Source: Phyllostachys edulis
Taxonomy: Eukaryota > Streptophyta > Magnoliopsida > Poales > Poaceae
Direction: 5' to 3'
Assembly: GCA_036346405.1 (NCBI GenBank)
Contig: CM070568.1
Coordinates: 10,050,221 to 10,114,220 of the forward strand
DNA: 64,000 nt
Positions 1 through 12,675 of this stretch are shown here, piece by piece. The position numbers and the translations under genes were made by a program. The stretch's first letter is position 1, and each line of letters opens with the position of its first letter. The notes under the pieces were generated by a model, which was not told the DNA's origin, did no database searches, and saw nothing but the letters and a program-made list of their open reading frames with translations.

Positions 1-680
1 TAGGGGGTATGTATGTAACTTCTTGTACCAAGCAAAGGAGGCTATAAATAGCCTCCTCTCCCTATCTGAATCAAATACAAATACCTCTCCAGCTGAAATC
101 CCACTCTTGGGACCCTTTGGCCCCTCGCTTAGAAGCCAAGGGTCCCCCTCACAATACTGTCTGGTCTTTCTTCCACGACAGTTGGCCCGTCCGTGGGGTT
201 CGGCAGGAAGGTCACAAGCACGAAGCATCGGATGGCTCCCAAGAGGCGCAGATCCAAAGTTTCGTGGTCAGAAGCAAGAAGCAAGGCCAGCCACTAACAC
301 ACCGAGGGCCAAGAGGAGCAAGGCCTCCGCGGCGGCAGCAGCCGCGGCGCGGACCACGGAAGAAGAAGCAAACAACTCCACCCATGGTGACATTGCCCGC
401 ATGAGGAGGGAGGGCGCCCGCCCACCAAGCCTCCTCCTCGACAACCAACCCCGGCCCACACCCGGAGTTATGGGTGACAGGAAGCCTACGAGACCGAGGC
501 AAGAGTGGGCCGACTCCACGGGAGATGCTCACTGCGGCGATCACGGAGAAGCCTCACCATCCCGGCGCCACCATCGGACACCCCGGCGGCGGCGGTGGCC
601 ACGACGTGAAGGTGTCGATTTTGCCAGCGATGTGCAACACGGAGGCGACGCACGGCACACCTCTCCTGATGGCGAGGTCC
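1..680 (+). mobile_element. GC-rich remnant of an LTR retroelement internal region
   Basis: The first 110 bases have a TATA-like CTATAAATAG followed by a CT-rich run, as at the end of a retrotransposon LTR. The rest is GC-rich (Arg/Pro/Gly-rich in any frame) and has no recognisable gag or pol domain. Several overlapping open frames exist here, but none shows a known motif, so I do not call a protein. The GC-rich sequence seems to resume at 2714, after the LTR at 686-2708, which suggests one remnant split by that insertion. The family is not identified. Confidence 0.4.
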
Positions 681-685
681 TTGCC

Positions 686-2708
686 TGTAATACCCCAAAT
701 TTTAATTAGAGAAAATTTTAATCGGGAGAAAGATTTAATTTAAAATTCAGAGTTTTGTGGGAGATTTAGGAGTTGGGCCTCCGGCCCAGGCTTGTTTAGT
801 CTTGGGGTTGGCCAGGATTGGGCCAAAGGGGGGAGGCACCCCAAGGGCCAAGGCCCATGCCGCCCCCACCTCCCTTTAACCCTAACCGAGCCACCTCCCT
901 CCCCTTTCCTCCCCCAAGCCGTCACCTTCCTCTCCCAAGCAGCCACCCCTCCTCTCCCTTGTGTGCCGCCTCTCCAAGACTCTCTCCAAGCCGCCACACC
1001 TCCTGTCCAGCACCTCCATTACCGTCCCCTCCCATGGTGCTGCCCTTCGCTGCCGGCCAAAGCGAGGAAAGGAGCGGGGAGCCCTAAGGAGCCGCCGGCC
1101 AAAAGGAGGAAGGAAGAGAGCATGAAAGGGAGGGTTCCTTGTGAGGATGATCAGGGTCTTTCTAAGGTTCTACAAGGGTAACGATGGATTTCCCCTCGCT
1201 GTTTAGGTTGTAATAGATGCGAATTCGATTAGGCTTATTGGGTCGATTTCCTGCTGCTAGTAGATCAGTTCTGTCCAATAGGTTGTGCGGCCATTTTCAT
1301 GTTCTTAGAGGCAGAATTAGAGAAACCCATTTCCTATAGATATGTGTGATTCGTTCTTAGCTTTCCGTAGCATCCAAGAACACTCAATTCCGAGTTGCGG
1401 TTCATAAGATACGATAGATTCTTTCTTGCTGTCCTGAAAATCTGACGTGAATTAACTGTCAAATTGTCTTTTAAGTTATGATTAAGTTAAGGGCATATTC
1501 AGGATTTCCACCCAACTAGGTTGTTGTAGAATTTTTGTTAACCTTTCCATATTGATAAAAAACACTCAATTTGGATGTGTAGAACAAAAGATATGATTAT
1601 TTCTCTACTGCTATATGCTTCTGTTAGACAGATTGGATGTTCGACTTTCATAGGATTGTTAACTTAGGTTTTTGGCCGAATTGGGAGATTCCGCCAACTA
1701 GTATTTTGTGGAGTATATTGTTATCTTTTCATAGGATCTGAGAACACTCCGTTTCGAGTCTCAGAGCAAAAGTTGTGTTGCTTTTAGTACTGCTGTCCAG
1801 TTTTATCATCCTGCTAGACTATCGGTTTAATTGGGTAGATCAACCATGTGAACCTTGGGTTTTGGAGAATGCGATTAAACGTTTCGAGTAGCGTCCTTTT
1901 CACGTTGTTTCTTATTCAAATATTTAATTTATGTAGGAGGGGGATTTCGAGTTTAGCGGCATCCGTCTTGCCTCGTAACGCTTCACAGAGCGGAAGGCAA
2001 GTACCTTGTGATTATTATTGTTAGTGCATGCTGAGTGCTTGTTGTTTATACTGTTATTTCTATGATCCATGAGTAGATTCAATGCTTTATGTTCTTTTCA
2101 CTCTCGTTAATCCATGTTTAATGAGATGATGTCTTTCATTATTCATACATCCTTCCATTCATTCATTGTTCATGTTTCATCCACGGGAGTGGAATGTAAA
2201 GACCCATCAATTCCAGTATGGGCACGTAAGACCCATCATTCTAATGTAGGCAGATTTGGATCCTCGTATGAAACGTTCTTCATACGGGCCTTAGATCCCC
2301 GTATTTTGTTAAATGCGGGCTAAAGTGAACACTGACAGGTGTGTCACTGGCTATACCGGTATAAACAGAAGTGTAGTCCATTCATTCATATGTTTCTTTC
2401 AGTTCTATGTTCATATTCTTTAATGAGACTTTCTTTTTCATATTTATTGTAGTTCATATTATTCTTTGTACTTGTTGAGTCTTGGACTCATTCTTGGCTG
2501 TGTTTGTTTATTAAAGGTGATCGTTGATGAAGGCATTCTTAGGAGGGAGTAGACACGCATAACATATTCCTTCACAATATTCAATTTTCAATAATATGAT
2601 TTTGTCCTTATCTTTCATTCGTTAAGTGATGAATTGTAATAAATAGAGTTGATGGCGGATGAATCTTTCTCAATGTTAAGGTTGAATAAATAATTGCTCG
2701 TGATCCAA
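686..2708 (+). mobile_element. Probable solo LTR of a Ty3/gypsy element
   Basis: It starts TGTAATACCCCAAATT, a start typical of grass gypsy LTRs, and resembles the start of the minus-strand LTR at 17660-19845. It is flanked by a possible 5-bp target duplication, TTGCC, at 681-685 and 2709-2713. The 3' end reads ...TGATCCAA rather than a clean CA, so that boundary is less sure. No PBS, gag or pol follows, so a solo LTR is the simplest reading. The interior holds no gene. Confidence 0.6.
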
Positions 2709-2713
2709 TTGCC

Positions 2714-3030
2714 CTATGGAGCCTAACGGCGGGCGCGGAGGCGAGCGACGGCGAGCCCAATCCCAGTCTGTGGTGTGGCGTGGAGGCGACGCCCTATCTG
2801 GTCAGGATGGCAAGATCTATCTGGCGATGACGCGCCGCGGAGGGGCACCCGGTGCTCGGTTCATGCCGGCGACGCGCACGCAAAGACACAGGGCTGGTTA
2901 GCTCAGTTGGTCAGTGGAGCCTGGTTGGCGTTGGCTTGCGCCGGCGTGTACGCGGAGCTGTACGGCTAGGGGAAGGCATGGTCGGTGCACAGCAGAGGCG
3001 TGCGCTCGGGCGGCTGGTGGGATCGACGGC
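2714..3030 (+). mobile_element. GC-rich remnant, likely continuation of the 1-680 element
   Basis: GC-rich sequence with GGCG/GCGAGC runs resembling the flank left of 681. No conserved protein is visible. A short stretch near 2893-2925 resembles a tRNA 5' half with an A box, but no B box follows at the right distance. Confidence 0.35.
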
Positions 3031-3099
3031 AATAAATAGTAGAATAAAAAATAATCTACTAAAAAGAGTGTTGCTGCTACAATTGAAAACTTAAATCAA

Positions 3100-3480
3100 A
3101 GCAACATACTGAAAACCTTAGCTTAGAGTGTTATTGTGCTGCTAACGTGTTGTATAATCGAGGTTGTGTTGCTGACGAACGAAGCTCTCAACTCACAAAT
3201 AATAAGCAATAGATAATAACACAATGATGTAGTACCAACTTCTCTCATTATTGATCTCTTTGTCTGTAGGTTTGTGTGTACAATAAGAGCCCTTGACCCC
3301 TTTATATAGGAGGGAAATCTCCTTTCATGTATGAATAAGCAAGATAGGACTAAACTAACTAATAAGCCTTTGTTTAGGTAAAATATCCACACATAATCGG
3401 GTCTCGGAAACGGACCGATGTACAACGGTTCTAAGCAATACGAACAATGCACGTAGGCACTGATTAACTCAGCCAAGTCG
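3100..3480 (-). mobile_element. Copia-like LTR remnant
   Basis: Read on the minus strand, this has CTATATAAAGGGG (a TATA box with the usual downstream context of copia LTRs), then a leader with CAATAATGAGAGAA. Neither clean LTR ends nor a target duplication can be placed. The minus strand is open for about 117 codons here, but the translation has no known domain. I treat it as an LTR fragment with moderate to low confidence. Confidence 0.4.
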
Positions 3481-4550
3481 ATGTGTGCATCGTCTTCCTA
3501 TCTAATTGAGCTAATTCATGCACCGCCGTGTTTTGCTCTATGTTCGTCTCTGAACTCCACATCTTGTACAAGCTGCATCAGAGCCCTTGCTTCCTGCAGG
3601 ATAAAACCCACTCGGGCGTTTTCTTTTGCTGAATTGGCCTCCTCACTCACAAAATTGCAGCAGCGGCAGGCGAAACGTAGCTCCTAATGTGCTGCTGCAC
3701 CGCATAAGCACGGGCATTGCGTCAGCAACATGCTGCGGTATTACACCGCGGTTCGTGATGATAGGCTGGTTGTCACTCATCTTCTTGCATGCTCCCTCTC
3801 ACACAGAGGAGCAATGAGTGCTGAAATTCACGAAGCTGGCCGTCTTGGTACCGCAGCAGGAGCGTGCCACAGCTAGGGGTGTCTTGGTACCGCAGCAGGA
3901 GCGTGCCACCGTTATTCGATTTCTGACAAGCAAACACCGAACTGATCACCAAACACCAAACAAGCCACATAAAAACTGAGCTGATCACCGAAAACCGGAA
4001 AAACCGAGAATTTCGGTTTGTTTGGTTCGGTATCTCGGTTTCGGTGAAAATATGCCGACCCTTACCCATGGCCATGTCGTAGCTCTCACTGCTATAAATG
4101 TTGAGATACATAAAATCACAAAGTTTGCTCGAGGTACATGACAAACTGTTGAACTGACATCCTTCAATTGGTTGCCACAAATCATAGGAGGGGAAAATCC
4201 GGATCACTCGACTAGTGCTGCATGGATATTCACTGGTTTACAACTTACAGCCTACTTCTGATTAAAAAAAAAGAAAAAGTAAGAAACACAAAAATAAGAA
4301 CCGAAATGCATTAGGCACTTGGACTAATTCGTCAACTACTACAGGTATACATTATGAGGGAAACTCCACGGAAGAAATAAGTAGGCAAAAAAAAAGAGAG
4401 AAGCGTATGATAGGGTAAAGGGAGCATGGCCTCTTGTGTAGTTCCAAAAACCTAATCAGGATCTAGCATTAATCCATTCCGAGGCCTCGCTTCCACAGCA
4501 ATAACACATATGATCTACGACCGTTGCCAACGATGGTAAGTAGCGGGAGT
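3481..4550. other. Spacer downstream of the TM9 gene
   Basis: No gene is visible. It holds a direct repeat (3842-3909), a stretch with alternating AACCG and CGGTT motifs (about 3985-4055) that could fold on itself, and the probable 3' UTR and polyadenylation region of the minus-strand TM9 gene in its upper part. Confidence 0.5.
3842..3909. repeat. 29-bp direct repeat, two copies
   Basis: A 29-base unit starting GTCTTGGTACCGCAG is present at 3842-3870 and again at 3881-3909, separated by 10 bases. The copies are identical as read. Confidence 0.85.
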
Positions 4551-7500
4551 TTAATCACATTTAATATTTCTGTAGATTCTCCTCACAAAAAGAGTTGACC
4601 CTAGATAGCCGATAGCACCTGAATCACCAAGAGAGATGTCTAAACATCAAAATAGTCTTAAATATTGCAATGCCACAATCTTTAGCAGAAACGAGAGCTC
4701 ACCGCAAAGTATGCCTAGACCAAGACAGAACATCAATGTGTAGCCAAAGTAGAAACTCGTCTGGAAAAAGCCTGACATCTTTGTCTTCATATGATAGTAG
4801 TATATGGAGTACAGATACACATAGAATGCCGTTGATGCAGCAGAGGAAAACGAAGTCCATTGCCAATGGTAGTTCTCCGCGTTCAGCAAGAAATAAGTAC
4901 CCACAATCGTAACACAGATAGTAACTATTAAAAGGATGACAAAGACCAGCAACATGAAGCCGTAGACATAATACACCTGCCAATAACCCAAAAAACTGGC
5001 ATAATCACATACTCATACAATGAAAATTGCAACCAGATGCTTCTGGTAAGAGCATGGACTAAATGCATGGACAATATTAGAAATCCCCAAGAGGTCAATA
5101 AAAAAACAATTATGAACGCTTTGCTAAGTGCTATATAAGCTGTTGATGATTTTTTTTTTAAAAAAAGAAACACTTTAGAGTACAAAAATGTGGAAAGTGA
5201 TTTCCATGTTTACCTTGTAGTTCCAGAATGATGTGAACACAAAGTACATCTCAATGAAGATGCTGCCAAAGGGAAGCAGCCCACCCATCAATGAGATAAC
5301 AGAAGGTGTAAGGTACCACTTCTTCTCAGGAATAGGTCGTGGAATAGTCTTTACTCGGCAGGGGTTGTTAGGAGCACCACTCCAGTTCCTACCAACGACA
5401 GTTCCCAAAAGCACCAGCGGAAAAGAGATGAAGGCCCAAAGGACAAACATGACAATCATTGTACCAAATGGTATTGCTGCTAATGATCGGTAGAAGATAG
5501 CAATTGTATTCAGTATGAAGCCAATTGCAAAGCACAAGAATGGAAAGAGGGATGCTGTAAGGATCATAGATTTTATCCAGTTTTTACCTGCCATGGAATC
5601 AAGTAGCGCATTCAATAAAACAACATAACATGAAGTGGGGAAATTCATTAGATCCAAAAATATATGAACTCTAGAATCTTCTAAAAAAGTATAATAATAT
5701 GATGAAACTAGAAAGAAAGAAACATTGAGAAGAAAATTGAACAGTACAAACAAATACCAAGAAGAATAAAAACCATGCAACTCGCAAAAAACAAAGTGCA
5801 AAACCATACCGCCATTCCTCGAGTAAAGGCCACCACTAACATATCCAGAAATAAAAGATGTAAGAGCATAGCACACAATGAAGGTTGTGATGATAGCCCC
5901 TCGCCTGAACAAACATTGCACAATATATAAGTTACTGAAAAACAATTGCATGTTCAAACATATGAGAACGCACTACACTCCATGCTAAAAAATTCAAGTG
6001 GTTTTGAAAAGAATGTAGATTTTTTCCCTTCTGATTTTAGGATTTATTCACTTCTCTATACCATACCTCAAGGCTGATGGATTTGTGCATTTCAACAGAA
6101 GGCAAGAATAGAAGGTATGTTCTGGACAATGAAAAAGCATGATTTTTTTCCTAACTCTTTTAGCGCATCTAGAAGGCAAAGGAGAAACAATGGATTGTGC
6201 AGTACATTATAGTTGTTTAACCCAAAAATATCTATTTCACCCTTCTATATAATAGGGAAAAAAAGAACTAACAGATAGTACAAATCTTATCTGCATTTGA
6301 AAACATAGGCGCAGCACTGCATTGCACATTCCTCCTGCCCAGGGCTGACAAAACTGGTGGAAACAGCCAGTTGCCAGCAGTTTCTTGTCAAACCAGCCAG
6401 AGGCAGGAAATAACAACCCAGACATTTTATACAGATCTAATGCCGATTTTGCCAAAGTTATTACAAGTTATGGCCAATTCAGGATGATTATTCATAATTG
6501 CAACTGATTACCACATATCAAGTTTTTCTAAGGAGAAATACAATATCAGAAGCCCACATATCAAGTTTTTCTAAGGAAAAATACAATATCAGAAGTTTCC
6601 CGTCCAGTTTCAGGCAAACATGTTGTGGGAAGCTGACCTGTTGTGGTATTATGATCGCTGGTCCTGCTCATATTTCAAAATGTAAACTGCACTTCTTTCA
6701 TCTCTTGTGTATTAATATGGTGTTTTCAATGACCATGCTACTGTTTTTTTAACTATTCAGATACTTCAAGCTATGCGTTGTGCATGCAAGGAGAAGATCA
6801 AAACGGGAAAATAACGTGTATGATTTTGAGCATACCCAACGTATAACATGCCAACAATGGCCAATACAATCACAAGTAGGATAAGAACTGCCAGCTGAGT
6901 GCCGATACCAACAAGAGCAGAAAGAAAGATCAAACTTCGAGGAGGACGAAATACATCACCATGGACAAGCTTCCATCCAGATTCCTCATTAACATCTCTC
7001 TCCTAACAAAGGAATATCATGGCTTGAGGCAGCAATTGTGTGGCAGCGGGTGAAAACCAAGACAGCTTATTTGCGCAAGCTATGCAAGTATACAATTAAA
7101 CAGAATATGAACCAGAATTCAGATACTCACCAGTGACTCCAGATCATCATCTTCACGAGCATATTTTGCATAATCATTTCTCAGTGTTCGCATCAATATC
7201 ATTGAAACCAAACCAGTGAGGAAAATAACCATCATGAAAGAATTGAAAATGGAGAACCAATGGATCTGAACATGAGAAATTTGAAAAGAATTTAGAACCT
7301 TATAATGATTAGTTCGAATGGAAGATGCAGCTCCCTATTGTTAGAATTGACAAATTATTCCCAGAATATAAGCAGGCAGAGAGCTGTTTATCTATGCATA
7401 CTTCGTTCTCTTCGGAACAAACAAGCATTACCTGGTGTTCAAAGAAAGGATAGTCCAAGTATACTTCGAAACGACGTGCAAATGACACATCTGTTGGTAC

Positions 7501-10500
7501 CCACTTCACTGAATATGTCATGTCCAATTTCTTACCAGCTTCAAGAAGCTTAGGAGACTCTTGGGTGAGATTAACATGAATTATCTAAAAAAACATATCA
7601 GGTCAACTTATGTAATATGGTCCAAATTAATGTTCTGAATCAATGCAAAATACATACCCTGTTATCATTGTAGTTAACAAGGATATTCTTGTGTGTGTAA
7701 AGATAATGCTTGTTTTCATTGTTTTTGTCGCTCTCTCCAACAAAACCTGTCAAAGCACATGACAACTATCTTGTTAGGCAAAAGAAGATTTTTTTTTTAA
7801 AAAAAAAAGAGTAAAGAAAATACCAAGTTGACAGAAACATACCCCAAAGAGGCAGATCATCTAGGTGAATAACGCAGCAAACAATGCAAAAACAGTTGAC
7901 ACAATACAATGTTAGACCAAGAAACATTTCCCAAATCATCATAACGCTAGTATACTATACAACTTAATGGATCGAAATATGAATCCACATACCTATGAAA
8001 AATTCAAACCAATACGAGCCTGCAATGGCATCAGCAAATTGTTGAACCTTTTTAGAATCTAGTTCAAGTGTGCAAATGAAGCCCTTCTCCTCATTTCCTA
8101 AACCAAAGGCAACATTTACACAATTAGTAAGACAAGAAAAGGCATACTTACAGAAAAACACCTATCGAGGGACATTCCAGTCATCCAGTAAATAGTAAAT
8201 AAAGACAATGATAGTATGAAAACAACATGAACGCACTTAAGAACTTTATGTCAAGCTGACTATCAATCAGCTCATTTCCACCCAGGACCTCTCCAAGACC
8301 ACCCCATTTATGTGCAGGGTTATCAGATGGTTGACAAAATGGAAGGCTGTAATAGTTGTAGGTTTCTTGAGGATTATTGTAAGGGCCAACTTTATTCACC
8401 CAGAGCTTAACTGACTCTTCAGCTTTGTACTGCATATGAGAAACATAAAAAGCAGATGAGAACTTTTGAGCTCACAAAGTGCTCCCATGGCATGATGGTA
8501 AGCATAATTAATTAGAAAGGAAAACAACATTCAAGATTATATACAGTAAAGCAACCGTATGTTGTAATTTGTAAATCTGCGAAATGTTGCGAATCATTAG
8601 TAATTTGCAGTGACTTATTTATTGGGGATTGGGGGATTGATCATGGCTATCGATAAGGTATATTATGGAGTCGACAAGCAAGCCCTGGGATAACTTAGTC
8701 ATTACTCCTAACATCTACTATCAAAACTTGCTACGTTACAAAAACATTTTCTTGTTTTCATAAAGCATTCAAGTTTGATATCAACTACAATACTTATCGT
8801 TCAAAAAAAATATATCAACTACAATACTCCGATCACTAATCAAGATTGTTTGGGTATTTGATTGATTTGGAAACATTGATCTTCAACAAAAATGAGAAAA
8901 ATTAAACATGTCAACATTTCAGACCATGTGCAAAATAGATGGTTTTAGTGTTTCTTCAAATACCGAAATCGAAATCTAGGTTGCTCCAGCATGGATGCAT
9001 GGCCCCAGCATGAAACAATACAGATGCAGTGACACCGCATTTCACCAGAAGTACCAACTTGGCAGACCAACCATTAAAATCATACTATAATTTTCAACAA
9101 CATTTGGCATTACAACACTAATACTACATCAATTTACAGAATTTCTGTCATACAGACAGATAAGGTTTGGAAAGATATAACTGTGCTGATAGCATTAAAT
9201 TATGTGTGATGCAACAGTGTTACTCCAGTGATGCATTAGTGTTGTGTCAGTAGCTTAGTACTGAGTTAGAGTGTGATAGATGTTGGACACCAATGTGATG
9301 TCCACCCTAGATTTTGTGCAATGTAGTCCAAGAGAACAGCTACAAGAAAATTCCCTATTTATCATCAGACATCCCAAGACTGCTCAATTTTAAGTTTGAT
9401 TGCATATAGCTGAGTGAACACAAAAATATGTGGAATTCTGATCAAATAAATTCAATGCTTCAGGACGTTAAAAAAATGTGTTAGTTAGCACAGTGATTTG
9501 TCAATAGCATGATGCATAGCCAATAACACCACTACTAGGTGTAATCTAAGACAAAGGAATTCAATGAGCTATGGGCATATATTTTCCATGTTCGTATTTA
9601 CTGATCATAACTTTGCAGGCTGGAGGACTTCTGTGTCTTAATATTACAAAAAACAGAGCACAGAAGGCACCATGCCAGCATGGAAGTATAAATTAAAGAC
9701 CAACAAGAAAGTATTTATCATAGGCAACATTACATATAGGATATATAGCATGACTTGGCACCAAAGCAGTGTTCTGCGAACTGGATCTATGGCGAATATG
9801 GTAACTACAATAAAGCCTAACACTAGAATGGTGAATCGGGCTTCAAGGCCGGGTTTTTTAATATTGCAATCAATTATGACTACTCAAAAAATTTAATAAA
9901 CATTATTTAATCATGACACTAGTACTTTCTGCCTTCTGGCATAGGACGCTGGATCACCACTTAGAAGTTAAAACTACATCCAGTCATCCAGATGACTGTG
10001 TCCCATACAATGAAAATGAAAGCAATGGACCTCTACTCAAAACTTGCCATACCATCTCCACAAATCAAATGTGCGACCAGAAGACTCTCAACAGATGAAA
10101 GGCAACTATTTCATCACAAACATTAATCATAATCGGAAATGATGCAACTTCTATCAATAAACAAATATAGGGATGTTGAGTAGTGCAATTTAATCATAAT
10201 CGCAAATGATGCAACTTCTATCAATAAACAAATATAGGGATGTTGAGTAGTGCAATTGACTTTCACTAGATATAAGTGTTCAAAAATAATAACACAAAGT
10301 TCAGGAGTCAGTATTACCCGCAATTAAGACCAATGTTAATAAATTATTGTCCTAATTGCACGGACAACTGAATGGCTCGTTTCTTTTACCAAATTGCGGA
10401 GTGCATTGGCAGATGCATCACAGCTAGAATGTCAAATGACAAATATTTTCACCTCTGATTTTGGTCAACTAGAAAACTGAAAATATCGATGCAAGCAACA

Positions 10501-11445
10501 AAATTGATGAGAGATTATGCTGTGATTGCTCAGTAATTAAATTGTCACCTGCTATTTTCAATCACCAAAAGTGCACCGACAAGTGCATGCAAGACAAGTT
10601 ATCAGAACATTTATACGTAAGACAAGGCCAACTATTAGCACCTCTCTATCAACGGAACACTACCCTGAATCTAGAAACCACACTACAGCCTTACTATAAG
10701 CCGACAAAAACAATAAATAGAAATTCTCTATTTTGTTTGACGGCAGCAAGCACCTCGAGAGTCGAGAGTCCCGAAACTATCCTGAATCTTAAGCACACAC
10801 CATACCCTTACTATACCCAAGACGTACAAAATTTCTTCCGAACAACACCAAGTTACGGATATCTAAGTATCAGAGCATCAGGCATCACCACCGCTGCCAT
10901 CTGGACCAGATGCCACATACACCCATAAAGGATCGTATAGTCTCATTCTGATTTCTAAACACAAGAGAGCCCCAGAATCTACTTCAAAAAATTCCACCGC
11001 CATAAGCTATCAATTAAGCTTTCATGCCAACGTCCTAGCATGCCCATTTTCCTGCGCTCCCGCATCAATCGGCACTTCTCAAGTAACCTCCACCGTCGTT
11101 GGACACCAAGAACTCCCGCATCGCATCCGCTACTACCTCCAAACAACCGAACTGCACCAGGAACTAAAACAACAGGGCGCGAGAGCTGAGGCCACCAGCG
11201 CGAGATCGCGCGCAGGGGAGTACAGATCTGGCGCCGTCAAAGGGGGATACTCGAGCGATCCAACCGAGGGGCCGACGAGAGGTTTTAGATCCAGGGGTAG
11301 TGGCGGGGGGGGGGGGTGTTGGGCAACGCACCTTGTGATCGGACTCTGACGCGTAGACGCGGGGCGGCGGCGCGACGGCGAGTAGGGCTGCGAGGGCGAG
11401 GAGGAGGAGGAGGCGGCCTCCGCCGCAGGGGGGGGAGGGGAGCAT
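4551..11445 (-). CDS. TMN1: Transmembrane nine (TM9SF/EMP70) family protein, 12 exons
   Basis: Nonaspanin of the Golgi and endosomal membranes, a family implicated in sorting of membrane proteins. Exons (minus strand, 5' to 3'): 11332-11445, 8237-8429, 7993-8097, 7843-7860, 7658-7746, 7432-7584, 7131-7265, 6836-7002, 5810-5904, 5214-5587, 4703-4976, 4551-4618. The sum is 1785 nt (594 aa plus stop), every join keeps frame and all introns are GT-AG. Residues 1-33 form a Leu/Ala-rich signal peptide. A lumenal EMP70 domain follows to about 224, with YNYYSLPFC and DDLPLWGF. The first TM helix (HWFSIFNSFMMVIFL) starts near 225 and the other eight lie between about 285 and 590. RNWSGAPNNPCRVK and IPRPIPEKKWY are family hallmarks. 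The protein ends RRIYRNIKCD, the KXD Golgi signal. Exon 4 is only 18 nt; intron 1 is 2.9 kb. The symbol is by resemblance to plant TMN1 recalled from memory. Confidence 0.93.
6512..6597. repeat. 43-bp tandem duplication in TM9 intron 8
   Basis: A unit starting CACATATCAAGTTTTTC occurs at 6512 and 6555 with a period of 43 bases and one or two mismatches. It lies between the exons ending at 5904 and starting at 6836, so it does not affect coding sequence. Confidence 0.85.
8430..11331 (-). other. Long first intron of the TM9 gene
   Basis: AT-rich intron of 2.9 kb with donor GTGCG at the GC-rich first exon and acceptor ATGCAG before exon 2. It contains a 67-bp tandem duplication (10124-10257). 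No nested gene and no complete transposon with inverted ends could be seen. Long first introns often hold regulatory sequence, but nothing specific is visible. Confidence 0.7.
10124..10257. repeat. 67-bp tandem duplication in TM9 intron 1
   Basis: A unit beginning TAATCATAATCG is repeated at 10124 and 10191 with one mismatch seen (GGAAAT versus GCAAAT). The high identity suggests a recent duplication. Confidence 0.88.
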
Positions 11446-12260
11446 GACGCCGCCGGCGAGATCTGAGGAGGAGGAGGCGGTCGTGGTCGCGAGCCTTCGG
11501 TCGGGTTGGCCCGAGACTCACGAGCCGGGCTGCCGCCTCGCGATTTTGCTACGGTTCTTGGTTGTGTTGTGTCGTGGAGATTGTGGCATGTGATGTTTTT
11601 GCGGGGGCATGGACGGTCTCTGATCTATCTATGGGATCTTTGACCGTTGACTTTGAGGGAGCTATGGGTAAAATTGTAAAAGCTCATCTGGTACGGACTT
11701 CGATTTTCTCGCTACAACTATTTTCGTTGTACTTTATGCATTACTGTACTTTAAAGCCGGAGAAGTGACGTCCTTCCCGGCGTGCTACGTCGCTCACAAA
11801 ATCGTAGCCGTCGGATCACTCCTGCACACGCTCCCGTCCACCCGATCGACCCGCTGCTCGTCGTGGGAACACATGGCCCAGCGTGCTCCACGTCGTCCTG
11901 AGATGCGCGTCTGTCCGATCGCGGCCTCGTGTCTATGCTTAGACCGAACCACAACATGTCGTCTGTCTGTCGCTTCTGCGGCCCACCAGCGTCTAGTGGG
12001 CTTCGTGCCTTCGCGGGCCTTTTCGCGTCACTCGAGCAAAAAAAAGGGTGCTCTTCCTAGTATTTTTTAAACGAGAAGCGGGGACGAGAAGAGAGATGGC
12101 CAAGACTCCGGGACGATACGAAGCGATCGGTGGCGGAAAGTTTACTCGAGATCATACGTTATCGATCGGCGACGACCATGTATGTACACTACTGAATGCA
12201 ATTAGTAGCAACAAGCTTTCTCGAGATCACGTACGTTAACTTAAAAGATGGATGGAGCAG
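11446..12260 (-). promoter_or_regulatory. GC-rich 5' region and upstream spacer of the TM9 gene
   Basis: The first about 120 bases above the ATG are GC-rich with GAG/GGA repeats, as in many grass 5' UTRs. No clear TATA box is seen close by, so the gene may use a TATA-less CpG-rich promoter. From about 11760 to 12260 the sequence is mixed and has no convincing gene. Confidence 0.45.
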
Positions 12261-12675
12261 TGTGACAGCCCAAAATTTGCGTTTTTTTTCTCTTCAAAAT
12301 CTATTGTGTTCGTCATCGAGTGTTCGTTGTGTTTTTCAAAGCTTCCTTTTGTGTTTCTCTATTTTCCATGTATCGGAAATCATTTCCCCTTCCAAAATCA
12401 CCTTCTGGGCAACCTCTCCCTAACCCATTTACACGGGTCAACGGGTGTACTCACCGTCTCGACAGTTGGTCGCAATCATCTCCAATAACTTTTTACAAAA
12501 TTATTCGGACATGATTCCAAATAGTTCTCCTAAACTCTAGAAACCTGTCGTTCTTTTCCTCAAATTTGTCTAAGCTCCCTTGATTTTTACTCGATTATTT
12601 GACCTATCCTTCAACTGATAAATCTTTTTTTTCTTAATAGTGCTAAAACCTTCTATTTTTGGAAACTCCTCCAAT
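12261..12675 (+). mobile_element. 5' fragment of a gypsy-type LTR
   Basis: It begins TGTGACAGCCCAAAATTT, a start common to grass gypsy LTRs. Similarity to an LTR stops near 12675, where the Sirevirus-like LTR begins, so the fragment is cut there. The exact right edge is uncertain. Confidence 0.45.

Noticed and set aside
23..709. 228-codon open frame at the left edge
   Set aside because: Arg/Pro/Ala-rich frame in GC-rich retroelement DNA with open shadows in other frames and no domain.
2893..2965. tRNA-like start (GGCTGGTTAGCTCAGTTGG)
   Set aside because: An A box is present, but no B box or cloverleaf 3' half follows at a workable distance. At most a decayed tRNA-derived SINE piece.
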